From the NCBI RefSeq assembly GCF_003116015.1, contig NZ_LGQZ01000129.1, positions 1 to 33,034 on the forward strand: DNA of 33,034 nt, written 5' to 3'. A program made the position numbers and the translations under genes. Of the stretch, positions 17,640 to 28,404 are shown piece by piece (within the stretch, counting starts at the first letter, position 1; the number at the start of each line of letters is the position of its first letter). Below the pieces are notes generated by a model. It worked only from the letters and a program-made list of their open reading frames with translations. It ran no database searches and was not told where the DNA came from. This stretch comes from Azospirillum sp. TSO22-1 (lineage in GTDB: Bacteria; Pseudomonadota; Alphaproteobacteria; Azospirillales; Azospirillaceae).

Positions 17640-19265
17640 ATGGAGCGCAACGCTCTGATCGATTTCCGCACGCATCCGGACCGCTACCGGCATTGGCGGC
17701 TGGCCGTCGATGGCGACGTGGCCACGCTGACGCTGGACGTCGCCGAGGACGGCGGGCTGGTGCCGGGCTACCAGCTGAAGCTCAACTCCTACGACCTCAG
17801 CGTCGATATCGAGCTGAACGACGCCGTGCAGCGCCTGCGCTTCGAGCACCCGCAGGTGCGCGCCGTGATCGTCGCCTCGGGCAAGGACCGGGTGTTCTGC
17901 GCCGGGGCCAACATCCCGATGCTGGCGCAGTCCTCGCACCACCATAAGGTCAACTTCTGCAAGTTCACCAACGAGACCCGCAACGCCATCGAGGAGGCGG
18001 CGGCCAAGGCCGGCCAGACCTGGATCAGCGCCATCAACGGCACGGCGGCCGGCGGCGGGTACGAGCTGGCGCTCGCCACCGACTGGATCGTCATGGCCGA
18101 CGACGGATCGACCGCGGTGTCGCTGCCGGAGGTGGCGCTGCTGGCGGTGCTGCCGGGCACCGGCGGGCTGACCCGGCTGGTCGACAAGCGCAAGGTGCGC
18201 CGCGACCACGCCGACGTCTTCTGCACCCTGGAGGAGGGCATCCGCGGCCGGCGCGCGGTGGACTGGCGGCTGGTCGACGAGGTGGTGCCGCGCACCCGGC
18301 TGCTGGAGGCGGCGCAGGCGCGGGCCAGGGAGTTTGCCGCCCGCGTGCCGCGGACCGGCGAGGGCGTCGCGCTGCCGGCGGTGGAGCGCCGGTTCGAGGG
18401 CGACCGTATCGACTACACGCACGTTTCGGCTGTGCTCGACCGCGACGCCGGCACCGTCACCATCACCGTGCGTGCGCCTGCCGAGGCACCGAAGCGGGAG
18501 GACGGCGCGGCGTTCTGGCCGCTCGCCATGGCGCGGGAACTGGACGACCTGATCCTGCACCTGCGCTTCAACGAGACGACGCTCGGCACCTGGGTGCTGA
18601 AGGCGCAGGGCGACGCCGCGCTGGTCGAGGCGGCCGATGCGGCCCTGCTCGCCGACCCGGAGGACTGGTTCCTGCGCGAGACGACGCTGCACCTCGCCCG
18701 CGTGCTCAAGCGGCTGGACGTGACGGCGCGCAGCCTGTTCGCGGTGATCGACCGCGGCTCGTGCTTCGCCGGCACGCTGCTGGAACTCGCGCTGGCGGCC
18801 GACCGCAGCTACATGCTGGACGGCGGCGACGACGCGCCGGTGGTCCGGCTGACGCCGATGAACTTTGGGCCGCTGCCGATGCCCAACGGCCTGACCCGCC
18901 TGCACAGCCGCTTCCTCGCCGCTCCGGACCATGCCGAGGCGCTCAAGCGCTCCATCGGCGAGGACCTGGACGGCGACGACGCGCTGGACCAGGGCCTGGT
19001 CACCTTCGCCCCCGACGACATCGACTGGGACGACGAGATCCGCGTGGCGCTGGAGGAGCGCGCCGGCTTCTCCCCCGACGCGCTGACGGGCATGGAGGCG
19101 AGTTTGCGCTTCGGCGGGCCGGAGACCATCGAGAGCAAGATCTTCGCCCGCCTGTCCGCCTGGCAGAACTGGATCTTCCAGCGCCCGAACGCCGCCGGGG
19201 AGGCCGGTGCCCTGAAACTCTACGGAACCGGCCGCCGCGCCGAGTTCGATAAGGTGAGGGTGTGA
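17640..19265 (+). CDS. boxC: 2,3-epoxybenzoyl-CoA dihydrolase (benzoyl-CoA-dihydrodiol lyase) BoxC, 541 aa
   Basis: BoxC opens the ring of 2,3-epoxybenzoyl-CoA to an aldehyde acyl-CoA plus formate in the aerobic CoA-dependent benzoate pathway. The protein is a long crotonase-family enzyme. It starts with the BoxC-typical IDFRTHPDRYRHWRL, and its first half carries GKDRVFCAGANIPMLA and NGTAAGGGYELALATDW (oxyanion-hole segments). The second half carries a further domain with DRGSCFAGTLLELALAADRSYML. The length of 541 aa fits BoxC (about 550 aa) and is roughly twice a normal crotonase. The ATG at 17640 has GGGGAGGGAGG upstream. boxB begins within a few bases of its stop, so the two are coupled. 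Confidence 0.95.
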   Translation: MERNALIDFRTHPDRYRHWRLAVDGDVATLTLDVAEDGGLVPGYQLKLNSYDLSVDIELNDAVQRLRFEHPQVRAVIVASGKDRVFCAGANIPMLAQSSHHHKVNFCKFTNETRNAIEEAAAKAGQTWISAINGTAAGGGYELALATDWIVMADDGSTAVSLPEVALLAVLPGTGGLTRLVDKRKVRRDHADVFCTLEEGIRGRRAVDWRLVDEVVPRTRLLEAAQARAREFAARVPRTGEGVALPAVERRFEGDRIDYTHVSAVLDRDAGTVTITVRAPAEAPKREDGAAFWPLAMARELDDLILHLRFNETTLGTWVLKAQGDAALVEAADAALLADPEDWFLRETTLHLARVLKRLDVTARSLFAVIDRGSCFAGTLLELALAADRSYMLDGGDDAPVVRLTPMNFGPLPMPNGLTRLHSRFLAAPDHAEALKRSIGEDLDGDDALDQGLVTFAPDDIDWDDEIRVALEERAGFSPDALTGMEASLRFGGPETIESKIFARLSAWQNWIFQRPNAAGEAGALKLYGTGRRAEFDKVRV

Positions 19266-19270
19266 CCCGC

Positions 19271-20695
<1,425 letters not shown>

Positions 20696-20731
20696 CGGCG
20701 CAGGCCTGCACGCGACCAACGCGCTGCGCCG
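20696..20731. terminator. Possible hairpin between boxB and the convergent small gene
   Basis: CGGCGCAG (20696-20703) can pair with CTGCGCCG (20724-20731) directly after the boxB stop. There is no T-run, so it may only protect the 3' end or act with Rho. Confidence is low. Confidence 0.35.
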
Positions 20732-20737
20732 CCGGTA

Positions 20738-20953
20738 TCACGCGGCGGAGCGCGGCTCGCCCTTCAGCAGCCCGGCCCGGGCGAGCGCCCACATCGCCTT
20801 GGTCCACGCCGCCTCGACGCCGAGCGACTTCTGCCGCGCCCGCAGCACCTCCACGGCGATTTCGATCGAGGAGACTTCGTCCATTCGCCGGCGGACCGAA
20901 GCGTAGGTCTCGCACACCGCCGCCGCGTCCTCGTCCCGGAGATCGTTGTCCAT
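20738..20953 (-). CDS. Hypothetical protein, 71 aa
   Basis: This short acidic-to-neutral helical protein starts MDNDLRDEDAAAVCETYASVRRRMDE and ends GLLKGEPRSAA. The ATG at 20953 is preceded by GGGGGTGG; an in-frame GTG lies two codons upstream. It converges with boxB at a 42-bp gap. No known motif is visible. Its upstream region is unusually AT-rich for this window and holds palindromes, which supports a real, separately regulated gene. Confidence 0.6.
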   Translation of the reverse strand: MDNDLRDEDAAAVCETYASVRRRMDEVSSIEIAVEVLRARQKSLGVEAAWTKAMWALARAGLLKGEPRSAA

Positions 20954-21145
20954 CGCCACCCCCGCTGACAGTGTCCGATCACAGACACATTATTGCGGAA
21001 TCCTCAAGTCCCGTTTGACTCAAGTCAAGGGAGTGTTTGTATACGTTCAAAGCCGATTCTTGTCACAGCAATCAAGCTGCAAACAAAATCCGAATTCCTG
21101 CGTGTTACGTGACGTGTCACGTTGGCAAAGTACTTGGCCTGTTGT
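20954..21145. promoter_or_regulatory. AT-rich intergenic region with two palindromes
   Basis: This gap is clearly more AT-rich than its surroundings. It holds the perfect palindrome TTGACT-CA-AGTCAA (21015-21028). CTCAAGTC occurs twice, at 21003-21010 and 21019-21026. A second symmetric site, ACGTGAC-GT-GTCACGT, lies at 21107-21122, close to the end of msrA. The first group is placed to control the 71-aa gene on the minus strand. I see no gene inside the gap. Confidence 0.45.
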
Positions 21146-21751
21146 TCATCCCGACGGATGATCGCCCCAGACCTGCTCCAGTCGCTTGTCGCGGCCGCAC
21201 GTGTACCGGTAGTAGTGATAGCGCAGCGGATTCTTCTTGTAGTAATCCTGATGGTAGTCCTCCGCGGGATAGAAGGCCGCGGCCGGCAGTACCGGAGTCA
21301 CCACCGGCTTGCCGAGGCGTTTGGCGACGCTTTCCTTGGAGGCTTCCGCTTTCTGCCGCTCCTCGTCGGTGGCGGCGAAGATGGCCGTGGTGTACTGCTT
21401 GCCGCGGTCGCAGAACTGGCCGCCGGAGTCGAACGGATCGACCTGCCGCCAATAGACCTCCAGCAGCGTGTCGTAGGTCACCTTCTTCGGATCGTACCGC
21501 ACCTCAACCGCCTCGTAATGGCCGGTGCGGCCGGCGGAGACCTGTTCATAGGTCGGGTTCGGCACCATGCCGCCGGTGTAGCCGGAGGTCGTCGCCATCA
21601 CGCCGTCGAGCTTGTCGAAGGGCGGCTCCATGCACCAGAAGCAGCCGCCGGCGAACACGGCGGTCTTCGTCCCCGGTGCGTCCTGCGCCGGTGCCGGCGC
21701 GCTCACGCCGAGCGCCAAGGCCAGCAGCACCCCCGTCCACGCCGTGCGCAT
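21146..21751 (-). CDS. msrA: Peptide-methionine (S)-S-oxide reductase MsrA, exported, 201 aa
   Basis: MsrA reduces the S form of methionine sulfoxide in proteins. The active-site motif GCFWCMEPPF carries the catalytic Cys37. It is followed by SGYTGG and, toward the end, AEDYHQDYY, all family signatures. The first 22 or so residues (MRTAWTGVLLALALGVSAPAPAQ) form a signal peptide, so this copy should work in the periplasm. I chose the ATG at 21751 because AGGGAGG precedes it. No msrB domain or gene is next to it. It diverges from the sugar-acid operon at 22057. Confidence 0.93.
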   Translation of the reverse strand: MRTAWTGVLLALALGVSAPAPAQDAPGTKTAVFAGGCFWCMEPPFDKLDGVMATTSGYTGGMVPNPTYEQVSAGRTGHYEAVEVRYDPKKVTYDTLLEVYWRQVDPFDSGGQFCDRGKQYTTAIFAATDEERQKAEASKESVAKRLGKPVVTPVLPAAAFYPAEDYHQDYYKKNPLRYHYYRYTCGRDKRLEQVWGDHPSG

Positions 21752-22056
21752 GTCATCCTCCCTGCCTTCACTCCGCACACTATAAGCATGGGGTGCCCGA
21801 GCCGGGGGTCACGCCTGATCACATCAGCGCGATCCGCCAAAAGAGGTACTTCTTCTGCGCTCCGGTCGGGCTTGACGGACGGTGCGCCGGGGAGGATGGT
21901 TATTTGTATGACGAATGATCCGCAGCACGGATCGTTTGCGCCGAGACCGGGAGAAACCGGCCGGTTCAGGGAGGGAAGAGACATCATGCCCAGGATCCGC
22001 GCTGCGGGGCCTTCGCCCCTGCACGCCGGGCGGGCGCGCAAGCGGCGTGAGGGCCC
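21752..22056. promoter_or_regulatory. Divergent region before the sugar-acid operon
   Basis: No gene is visible in these 305 bp. TTGACG (21872-21877) is a possible -35, but a matching -10 is weak. Downstream lies the inverted repeat GATCCG (21917-21922) / CGGATC (21928-21933), a plausible operator for the operon's own GntR-type regulator. A small GC hairpin, GGGGC-CTTC-GCCCC, lies about 22007-22019, ahead of the ribosome site GTGAGGG. Confidence 0.4.
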
Positions 22057-23097
22057 ATGCGCGTCCTGATTCCCGATGCCAAGTTCACCGACGCGGCGGA
22101 GATCGAGAGCGGCGTCGCCGACGGCGTCGTCGCCTTCGTCCCGCGCCGCCACCTGCCGCAGGCCGAGATCCCGGCCGAGGACTGGGAGACCTGCGACGGC
22201 GTCCTCGCCTACGACGAGGTGCGGCTGGACAAGCACTGGCTGGAGCGCATGCCGCGCTGCCGCGTGGTGGTGCGGGCCGGCGTCGGCTTCGACAACGTCG
22301 ACCTGGACGCCGCCGGCCGCCTGGGCATCGCGGTGTGCAACGTGCCGGACTACGGCACCACCGACGTCGCCGACCACGCCATCGCCATGCTGCTGACGCT
22401 GACGCGCGGCACCGCCGGCTTCGACGAGGCGATGCGCCGCGATCCGGTGGCGGGCTGGCAGTTCGACGGGCCGCCGCTGCTGCGCCGCCTGCGGGGGCTG
22501 GTGTTCGGCGTGATCGGGCTGGGCCGCATCGGCCTCGCCACGGCGCTGCGCGCCAGGGCGTTCGGCATGGAGGTGGTGTTCTTCGACCCCTACAGGCCGA
22601 CCGGGACCGAGCTGTCGCTGGGCTTCGGCCGGGCGGACAGCCTGGCCGAGCTGATGGGGCGGGCCGACGTGGTCAGCGTGCACACGCCGCTGACCGGGGA
22701 GACGCACCGGATGCTCGACGCGGCGGCGTTCGCCGCGTCGAAGCCGGGGCAGATCCTGGTCAACACGGCGCGCGGGCCGGTGGTCGATCTGGACGCGCTG
22801 CACGAGGCGCTGGCGGGGGGACGGCTGGCCGGTGCGGCGCTCGACGTCATGCCGGTGGAGCCGATCGCCCGCGACATCGACCACCCGCTGTTCACCGCGT
22901 GGCGCAACGCCGAGTCCTGGATCGACGGGCGCCTGCTGCTCAGCCCGCACGCGGCCTTCTATTCGCCGGACAGCATCCGCGATCTGCGCCGCAAGTCGGC
23001 CGAGGTGGTGACGGCGGCGCTGCGCGACGGGCGGCTGATCAACTGCGTCAACCGCAGTTGGCTGACGTCGGAACGTGGTTGGACGGCGGAGGGATAA
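22057..23097 (+). CDS. D-2-hydroxyacid dehydrogenase, CtBP-like, 346 aa
   Basis: This NAD(P)-dependent enzyme interconverts 2-keto acids and D-2-hydroxy acids. The nucleotide-binding motif GLGRIG is at 154-159. The catalytic residues are Arg239 (NTARGP), Glu268 (PVEP) and His298 (SPHAAFYS). The PHAAFYS end and the length place it near the C-terminal-binding-protein branch rather than SerA, and there is no ACT domain. The ATG has GTGAGGG upstream. It is the first gene of the sugar-acid operon, 4 bp before the ABC ATPase. It might reduce glyoxylate, hydroxypyruvate or a 2-keto sugar acid; the substrate is not visible from sequence. Confidence 0.88.
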   Translation: MRVLIPDAKFTDAAEIESGVADGVVAFVPRRHLPQAEIPAEDWETCDGVLAYDEVRLDKHWLERMPRCRVVVRAGVGFDNVDLDAAGRLGIAVCNVPDYGTTDVADHAIAMLLTLTRGTAGFDEAMRRDPVAGWQFDGPPLLRRLRGLVFGVIGLGRIGLATALRARAFGMEVVFFDPYRPTGTELSLGFGRADSLAELMGRADVVSVHTPLTGETHRMLDAAAFAASKPGQILVNTARGPVVDLDALHEALAGGRLAGAALDVMPVEPIARDIDHPLFTAWRNAESWIDGRLLLSPHAAFYSPDSIRDLRRKSAEVVTAALRDGRLINCVNRSWLTSERGWTAEG

Positions 23098-23101
23098 GCT
23101 C

Positions 23102-24175
<1,074 letters not shown>

Positions 24176-24211
24176 TTAGAGAGGGAAGAAACCTCGCTAT
24201 GACAGCGATGA

Positions 24212-24289
24212 ACCACAGAGACACAGAGGCACAGAGAGGCACAGAGAAGAAAATCTCTGTGTTCCTCTGTGTCTCTGTGTCTCCGTGGT
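24212..24289. repeat. Long 'CACAGAG' imperfect hairpin repeat
   Basis: A 78-bp imperfect palindrome has arms made of repeated CACAGAG units (start ACCACAGAGACACAGAG, end CTCTGTGTCTCCGTGGT) and a short AT-rich loop (AGAAAAT). It is far lower in GC than the genes around it. Sequences of this type, CCACGGAGACACAGAG and its complement, are known to me as scattered intergenic repeats in many unrelated bacteria. It stands between the ABC ATPase and the binding-protein gene and could form an RNA hairpin in the transcript. Confidence 0.85.
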
Positions 24290-24375
24290 AAATGCCGGTG
24301 CAGCGGGATTTTCTCGGGAATGCCAACCAACGGCCGACCGGCGGAGCCGGCGACCCAACCAAGGGAGGGACGGTC

Positions 24376-25677
24376 ATGGAGTTCACCAGACGCGACGTTC
24401 TGAAGGCGGGCGCCGCGGTGTCGGCCTTGAGTTTGGCCCCAAGCAGCTTCGCGGCGGACTTCAAGCTGGAGCCCGAGAAGGGCGCCGAGCTTCGCGTGCT
24501 GCGCTGGAAGAAGTTCGTCCAGGGCGACGAGGACGGCTGGATGGCGAACACCGAGAAGTTCACCAAGGCCACCGGCATCAAGGTGCGCATCGACGCGGAA
24601 TCCTGGGAGGACATCCGGCCGAAGGCGGCCGTCGCGGCGAACGTCGGCTCCGGGCCGGACATCATCTTCGGCTGGTTCGACGACCCGCACCAGTACCCGG
24701 ACAAGCTGGTGGACCTGACCGACCTCGCCGAGTATCTGGGCGCCAAGTACGGCGGCTGGTACGACGCGCCGAAGCGCTACGGCATGCGCGACGGCAAATG
24801 GATCGGGCTGCCGGTCGGCGCCGCCGGCAACTGCATCGTCTACCGCAAATCCTGGCTGCAGGAGGCCGGCTTCGAAAAAATGCCGACCGATACCGACGGC
24901 TTCCTCAAGGCCTGCAAGGCGATGCACGCCAAGGGGCACCCGGCCGGCTTCGCGCTGGGCAACGCGGTGGGCGACGGCAACACCTGGACGCACAGCATCC
25001 TCTGGGCGTTCGGCGGCCGCATGGTGGACGACAACAACAACGTCACCATCAACTCCCCCGAGACGGTGCGCGCCCTGGAATGGGTGGCGGAGCTCTACAA
25101 GACCTTCATCCCGGGCACGCTGTCCTGGCTCGACCCCAACAACAACAAGGCCTTCCTGGCCGGCGAGATCGGCGTCACCGCCAACGGCATCTCGGTCTAC
25201 TACTCGGCCAAGAACTCGCCGGACCCGGCGATGCAGGCGATGGCCAAGGACATCGAGCACGTCAACATGCCCATCGGCCCGGTCGGCAAGCCGACCGAGC
25301 TGCACCTGTTCACCCAGGGCATGGTGTTCAAGTATTCCAAGTACCCGAACGCGGCGAAGGAGTACCTGCGCTTCATGATGGAGAAGGAGCAGTACGAGCC
25401 CTGGCAGCAGGCCGCCATCGGCTACGTCACCCAGCCCCTGGCCGCGTACGAGAGCAACCCGATCTGGACCGTCGATCCCAAGCACACGCCGTACCGCGAC
25501 ACGGTGAAGAACATGCTGTGGAACGGCTACAGCGGCAAGCTGGGGCCGGCCTCGGCGGCGGCGATGGCCGACTACGTGGTGGTCAACATGTTCGCCGAGG
25601 CCGCCTCGGGGCAGCAGTCGCCGAAGGACGCCGCCGCCCGCGCCGAGAAGCGGGTCATGCGGTACTACAAGACCTAG
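24376..25677 (+). CDS. Sugar ABC transporter substrate-binding protein, 433 aa
   Basis: This family 1 extracellular solute-binding protein belongs to the CUT1 importer. The N-terminus MEFTRRDVLKAGAAVSALSL has a twin-arginine motif and hydrophobic stretch, so Tat export is likely, with cleavage after SSFAA. The mature protein shows the family pattern ELRVLRWKKF, then NVGSGPDIIFGWFDD and KWIGLPVGAAGNCIVYRKSWL. I chose the ATG at 24376, after AAGGGAGGG (24361-24369). It is followed by a palindromic repeat and then two permease genes. The neighbouring catabolic genes suggest that the ligand is an aldonic acid or its parent sugar. Confidence 0.92.
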   Translation: MEFTRRDVLKAGAAVSALSLAPSSFAADFKLEPEKGAELRVLRWKKFVQGDEDGWMANTEKFTKATGIKVRIDAESWEDIRPKAAVAANVGSGPDIIFGWFDDPHQYPDKLVDLTDLAEYLGAKYGGWYDAPKRYGMRDGKWIGLPVGAAGNCIVYRKSWLQEAGFEKMPTDTDGFLKACKAMHAKGHPAGFALGNAVGDGNTWTHSILWAFGGRMVDDNNNVTINSPETVRALEWVAELYKTFIPGTLSWLDPNNNKAFLAGEIGVTANGISVYYSAKNSPDPAMQAMAKDIEHVNMPIGPVGKPTELHLFTQGMVFKYSKYPNAAKEYLRFMMEKEQYEPWQQAAIGYVTQPLAAYESNPIWTVDPKHTPYRDTVKNMLWNGYSGKLGPASAAAMADYVVVNMFAEAASGQQSPKDAAARAEKRVMRYYKT

Positions 25678-25686
25678 CAAACCTAG

Positions 25687-25810
25687 TCCCTCCCCCGCCC
25701 CCGGCGGGGGAGGGAGGGACCCGCGGCATCGCCGCGGGAGGGTGGGGGCTACGGCATTCCCCGGAAGCCGCTGCCCCCTCCTAACCTCCCCCGCCGGGGC
25801 GGGGGAGGGA
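25687..25810. repeat. GC-rich palindromic intergenic repeat (copy C)
   Basis: This 124-bp element has perfect 13-bp terminal inverted repeats (25687-25699 and 25798-25810). Its inner hairpins include CCCGCGGCATCGCCGCGGG and a GGGTGGGGGCTACGGC / GCCGCTGCCCCCTCC pairing. The architecture is the same as copy A at 7815-7932. It lies between the binding protein and the first permease of the sugar importer. Confidence 0.85.
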
Positions 25811-25834
25811 TTGTTCTGCCTTTTCGAGGCCGCC

Positions 25835-26785
25835 ATGTACGTCGACACCAAGGCCCACGGCACCTCCTCCAAGGCGCTGGCTGCCCACCGCTTCCGCTTC
25901 GGCGAGAGCCGCGGGTTCCTCGGGCTGCTGTTCATGCTGCCCGCCGCCACCGTGCTGCTGCTGTTCCTCGCCTACCCGCTGGGCCTCGGCGTCTGGCTCG
26001 GCATGACCGACGCGCGGGTCGGGCGCGGCGGCACGTACATCGGCCTCGAGAACTACGAGATGCTGTGGACCGACAGCGTGTTCTGGCTGTCGGTCTTCAA
26101 CACGCTGCTCTACACGGTGGTCGCCAGCGTGTTCAAGTTCGCGCTCGGCCTCTGGCTGGCGCTGCTGCTGAACCACCACCTGCCGTTCAAGGCGTTCCTG
26201 CGCGCCATCGTGCTGCTGCCGTGGATCGTGCCGACGGCGCTGTCGGCCATCGCCTTCTGGTGGATCTACGACCCGCAGTTCTCCGTCGTCTCGTGGGCGC
26301 TGGTGCGGCTCGGCCTGATCGACAAGTACATCAACTTCCTGGGCGACCCGGCGTGGGCGCGGGCCAGCGTCATCATGGCGAACATCTGGCGCGGCATCCC
26401 GTTCGTGGCGATCACGCTGCTGGCCGGGCTGCAGACCATCCCGCCGTCCTTGTACGAGGCGGCGGTGATCGACGGCGCCACGCCGTGGCAGCGCTTCCGC
26501 TTCGTCACCTTCCCGATGCTGACGCCGATCATCGCGGTGGTGATGACCTTCTCGGTGCTGTTCACCTTCACCGACTTCCAGCTGATCTACGTGCTGACCC
26601 GCGGCGGGCCGCTGAACGCCACGCACCTGATGGCCACCCTCTCGTTCCAGCGCGCCATCCCCGGCGGCAACCTGGGCGAGGGCGCGGCCATCGCCGTGTC
26701 GATGATCCCGTTCCTGCTGGCGGCCATCCTGTTCAGCTACTTCGGCCTGCAACGCCGCCGCTGGCAACAGGGCGGCGGCGATTGA
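25835..26785 (+). CDS. CUT1-type sugar ABC transporter permease (MalF/UgpA-like), 316 aa
   Basis: This inner-membrane subunit has six hydrophobic segments starting with GFLGLLFMLPAATVLLLFLAYPLGLGVWLG. The EAA coupling loop is EAAVIDGATPWQRFRFVTFPMLTP, which contacts the ATPase. I chose the ATG at 25835; the frame is open further upstream, but that part is the palindromic repeat. The ribosome site is poor (TCGAGGC region), so translation may be modest. It is followed after 10 bp by the second permease. Confidence 0.9.
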   Translation: MYVDTKAHGTSSKALAAHRFRFGESRGFLGLLFMLPAATVLLLFLAYPLGLGVWLGMTDARVGRGGTYIGLENYEMLWTDSVFWLSVFNTLLYTVVASVFKFALGLWLALLLNHHLPFKAFLRAIVLLPWIVPTALSAIAFWWIYDPQFSVVSWALVRLGLIDKYINFLGDPAWARASVIMANIWRGIPFVAITLLAGLQTIPPSLYEAAVIDGATPWQRFRFVTFPMLTPIIAVVMTFSVLFTFTDFQLIYVLTRGGPLNATHLMATLSFQRAIPGGNLGEGAAIAVSMIPFLLAAILFSYFGLQRRRWQQGGGD

Positions 26786-26795
26786 GGAGGACCCC

Positions 26796-27677
26796 ATGGC
26801 GCGCAACAAAGACGAGGCGCCCGCCGACGGCATGGACTATCTGACGTCCATCCCGCGCCGCTGGGTGACGGTGTACATCCCGCTGCTGCTGTTCCTGTTC
26901 GTGCTGCTGTTCCCGTTCTACTGGATGGGCATCACCTCGTTCAAATCGAACGAGGAGCTGTACGACTTCCAGAACTTCAGCCCGTTCTGGGTGGCGCACC
27001 CGACGCTGGCCAACATCGAGAAGCTGCTGTTCCGCACCGCCTATCCGGAGTGGCTGCTGAACACGCTGCTGGTTTCGGTGGTGTCGACCGTCCTGTCGCT
27101 GTTCTGCGCGGTGTGCGCCGCCTACGCCATCGAGCGGCTGCGCTTCAAGGGCGCGCGCTTCGTCGGGCTGGCGATCTTCCTGGCCTATCTGGTGCCGCCG
27201 TCGATCCTGTTCATCCCGCTGGCCTCCATGGTGTTCGCCTACGGGCTGTTCGACACCAAGTGGGCGCTGATCCTCACCTACCCGACGTTCCTGATCCCGT
27301 TCTGCACGTGGCTGCTGATGGGCTACTTCCGCTCGATCCCCTACGAGCTGGAGGAATGCGCGCTGATGGACGGCGCGTCCCGCCTGCAGATCCTGGTGAA
27401 GATCCTGCTTCCCCTGGCGGTGCCCGGGCTGATCTCCGCCGGCATCTTCGCCTTCACGCTGAGCTGGAACGAGTTCATCTACGCGCTGACCTTCATCCAG
27501 TCCTCCGAGCAGAAGACCGTCCCCGTCGGCGTCATCACCGAGCTGGTGGAGGGCGACGTCTACCACTGGGGCTCGCTGATGGCGGGGGCGCTGCTGGGCT
27601 CGCTGCCGGTGGCGATCCTCTATTCCTTCTTCGTCGAGCACTACGTCGCCAGCATGACCGGCGCGGTGAAGGAGTGA
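26796..27677 (+). CDS. CUT1-type sugar ABC transporter permease (MalG/UgpE-like), 293 aa
   Basis: This second membrane subunit has a cytoplasmic N-terminal tail of about 20 residues. A strong first helix follows (VYIPLLLFLFVLLFPFYWMGITSFK), then further helices and the EAA loop EECALMDGASRLQILVKILLPLAVPG. GAGGAGGAC precedes the ATG. It ends 1 bp before the regulator gene, so regulator and transporter are on one transcript. Confidence 0.92.
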   Translation: MARNKDEAPADGMDYLTSIPRRWVTVYIPLLLFLFVLLFPFYWMGITSFKSNEELYDFQNFSPFWVAHPTLANIEKLLFRTAYPEWLLNTLLVSVVSTVLSLFCAVCAAYAIERLRFKGARFVGLAIFLAYLVPPSILFIPLASMVFAYGLFDTKWALILTYPTFLIPFCTWLLMGYFRSIPYELEECALMDGASRLQILVKILLPLAVPGLISAGIFAFTLSWNEFIYALTFIQSSEQKTVPVGVITELVEGDVYHWGSLMAGALLGSLPVAILYSFFVEHYVASMTGAVKE

Positions 27678-27678
27678 C

Positions 27679-28404
27679 ATGCTCGACGCCCCCGCCCCCA
27701 GCCTGGGATCGCGGCGCAACCTGCACGGGCGGGTGGTGCAGGACCTGGGTGCGCGCATCGCCGGGGGCGGCTATGAGCCAGGGGCGCTGCTGCCGTCGGA
27801 GGCGGTTCTGGGCGCCTCGTTCGGCGTCAGCCGCACGGTGCTGCGCGAGGCGGTGAAGGTGCTGGCCTCCAAGGGGCTGGTCGAGGCGCGGCCCAAGATC
27901 GGCACCCGTGTCCGCCCGCGCACGGACTGGAACATGCTCGACCCCGACGTGCTGGCGTGGCAGTGCGCCGGCACCGACCTGCCGGGCGTGGCGGAAGACC
28001 TCATGGAGATCCGCCGCGTCGTCGAGCCGCACGCCGCGGCGCTCGCCGCCCGCCGCGCCAGCGCGGCGGAGGTCGCGGAGATCGCCGCCGCCTACGCCGA
28101 TATGGAGCGCGCCCCGGACATCGAAAGCTCGGTGGAACCGGACGTGCGCTTCCACCTCGCCGTCATGGACGCGACGCACAACGCCTTCCTGCGCCCGCTC
28201 GGCGCGCTGATCCGCGCGGCGCTCAGCGCCAGCTTCCGCCTGTCGAAGATGCCGCCGGGCGCGCACGAGCGCTCGATGCCACGCCACCGCGCGGTGCTCG
28301 ATGCCATCCGCGACCGCGACCCGGAGGCGGCGCGCGCCGCGATGCGCGACCTGCTCGACCACGCCGCCGAGGACATCCGCAACGCCAAGGAGACCATTCG
28401 ATGA
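27679..28404 (+). CDS. GntR/FadR-family transcriptional regulator, 241 aa
   Basis: This is a DNA-binding repressor or activator controlled by a small acid. The winged helix-turn-helix is near residues 12-75 (LPSEAVLGASFGVSRTVLREAVKVLASKGLVEARPKIGTRVRP). It is followed by DWNMLDPDVLAWQ, a phrase seen in DgoR-type sugar-acid regulators. The rest is an FCD ligand domain with candidate metal histidines in FHLAVMDATHN and HRAVLDAI. Its stop overlaps the ATG of the dehydratase (ATGA, 28401-28404). It most likely senses the imported acid or a 2-keto-3-deoxy intermediate and controls this operon. A candidate operator is at 21917-21933. Confidence 0.92.
   Translation: MLDAPAPSLGSRRNLHGRVVQDLGARIAGGGYEPGALLPSEAVLGASFGVSRTVLREAVKVLASKGLVEARPKIGTRVRPRTDWNMLDPDVLAWQCAGTDLPGVAEDLMEIRRVVEPHAAALAARRASAAEVAEIAAAYADMERAPDIESSVEPDVRFHLAVMDATHNAFLRPLGALIRAALSASFRLSKMPPGAHERSMPRHRAVLDAIRDRDPEAARAAMRDLLDHAAEDIRNAKETIR

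Noticed and set aside
24212..24289. CACAGAG units as a possible CRISPR array
   Set aside because: The units are 7-8 bp, without spacers of constant length, and form one inverted hairpin. No cas gene is present.
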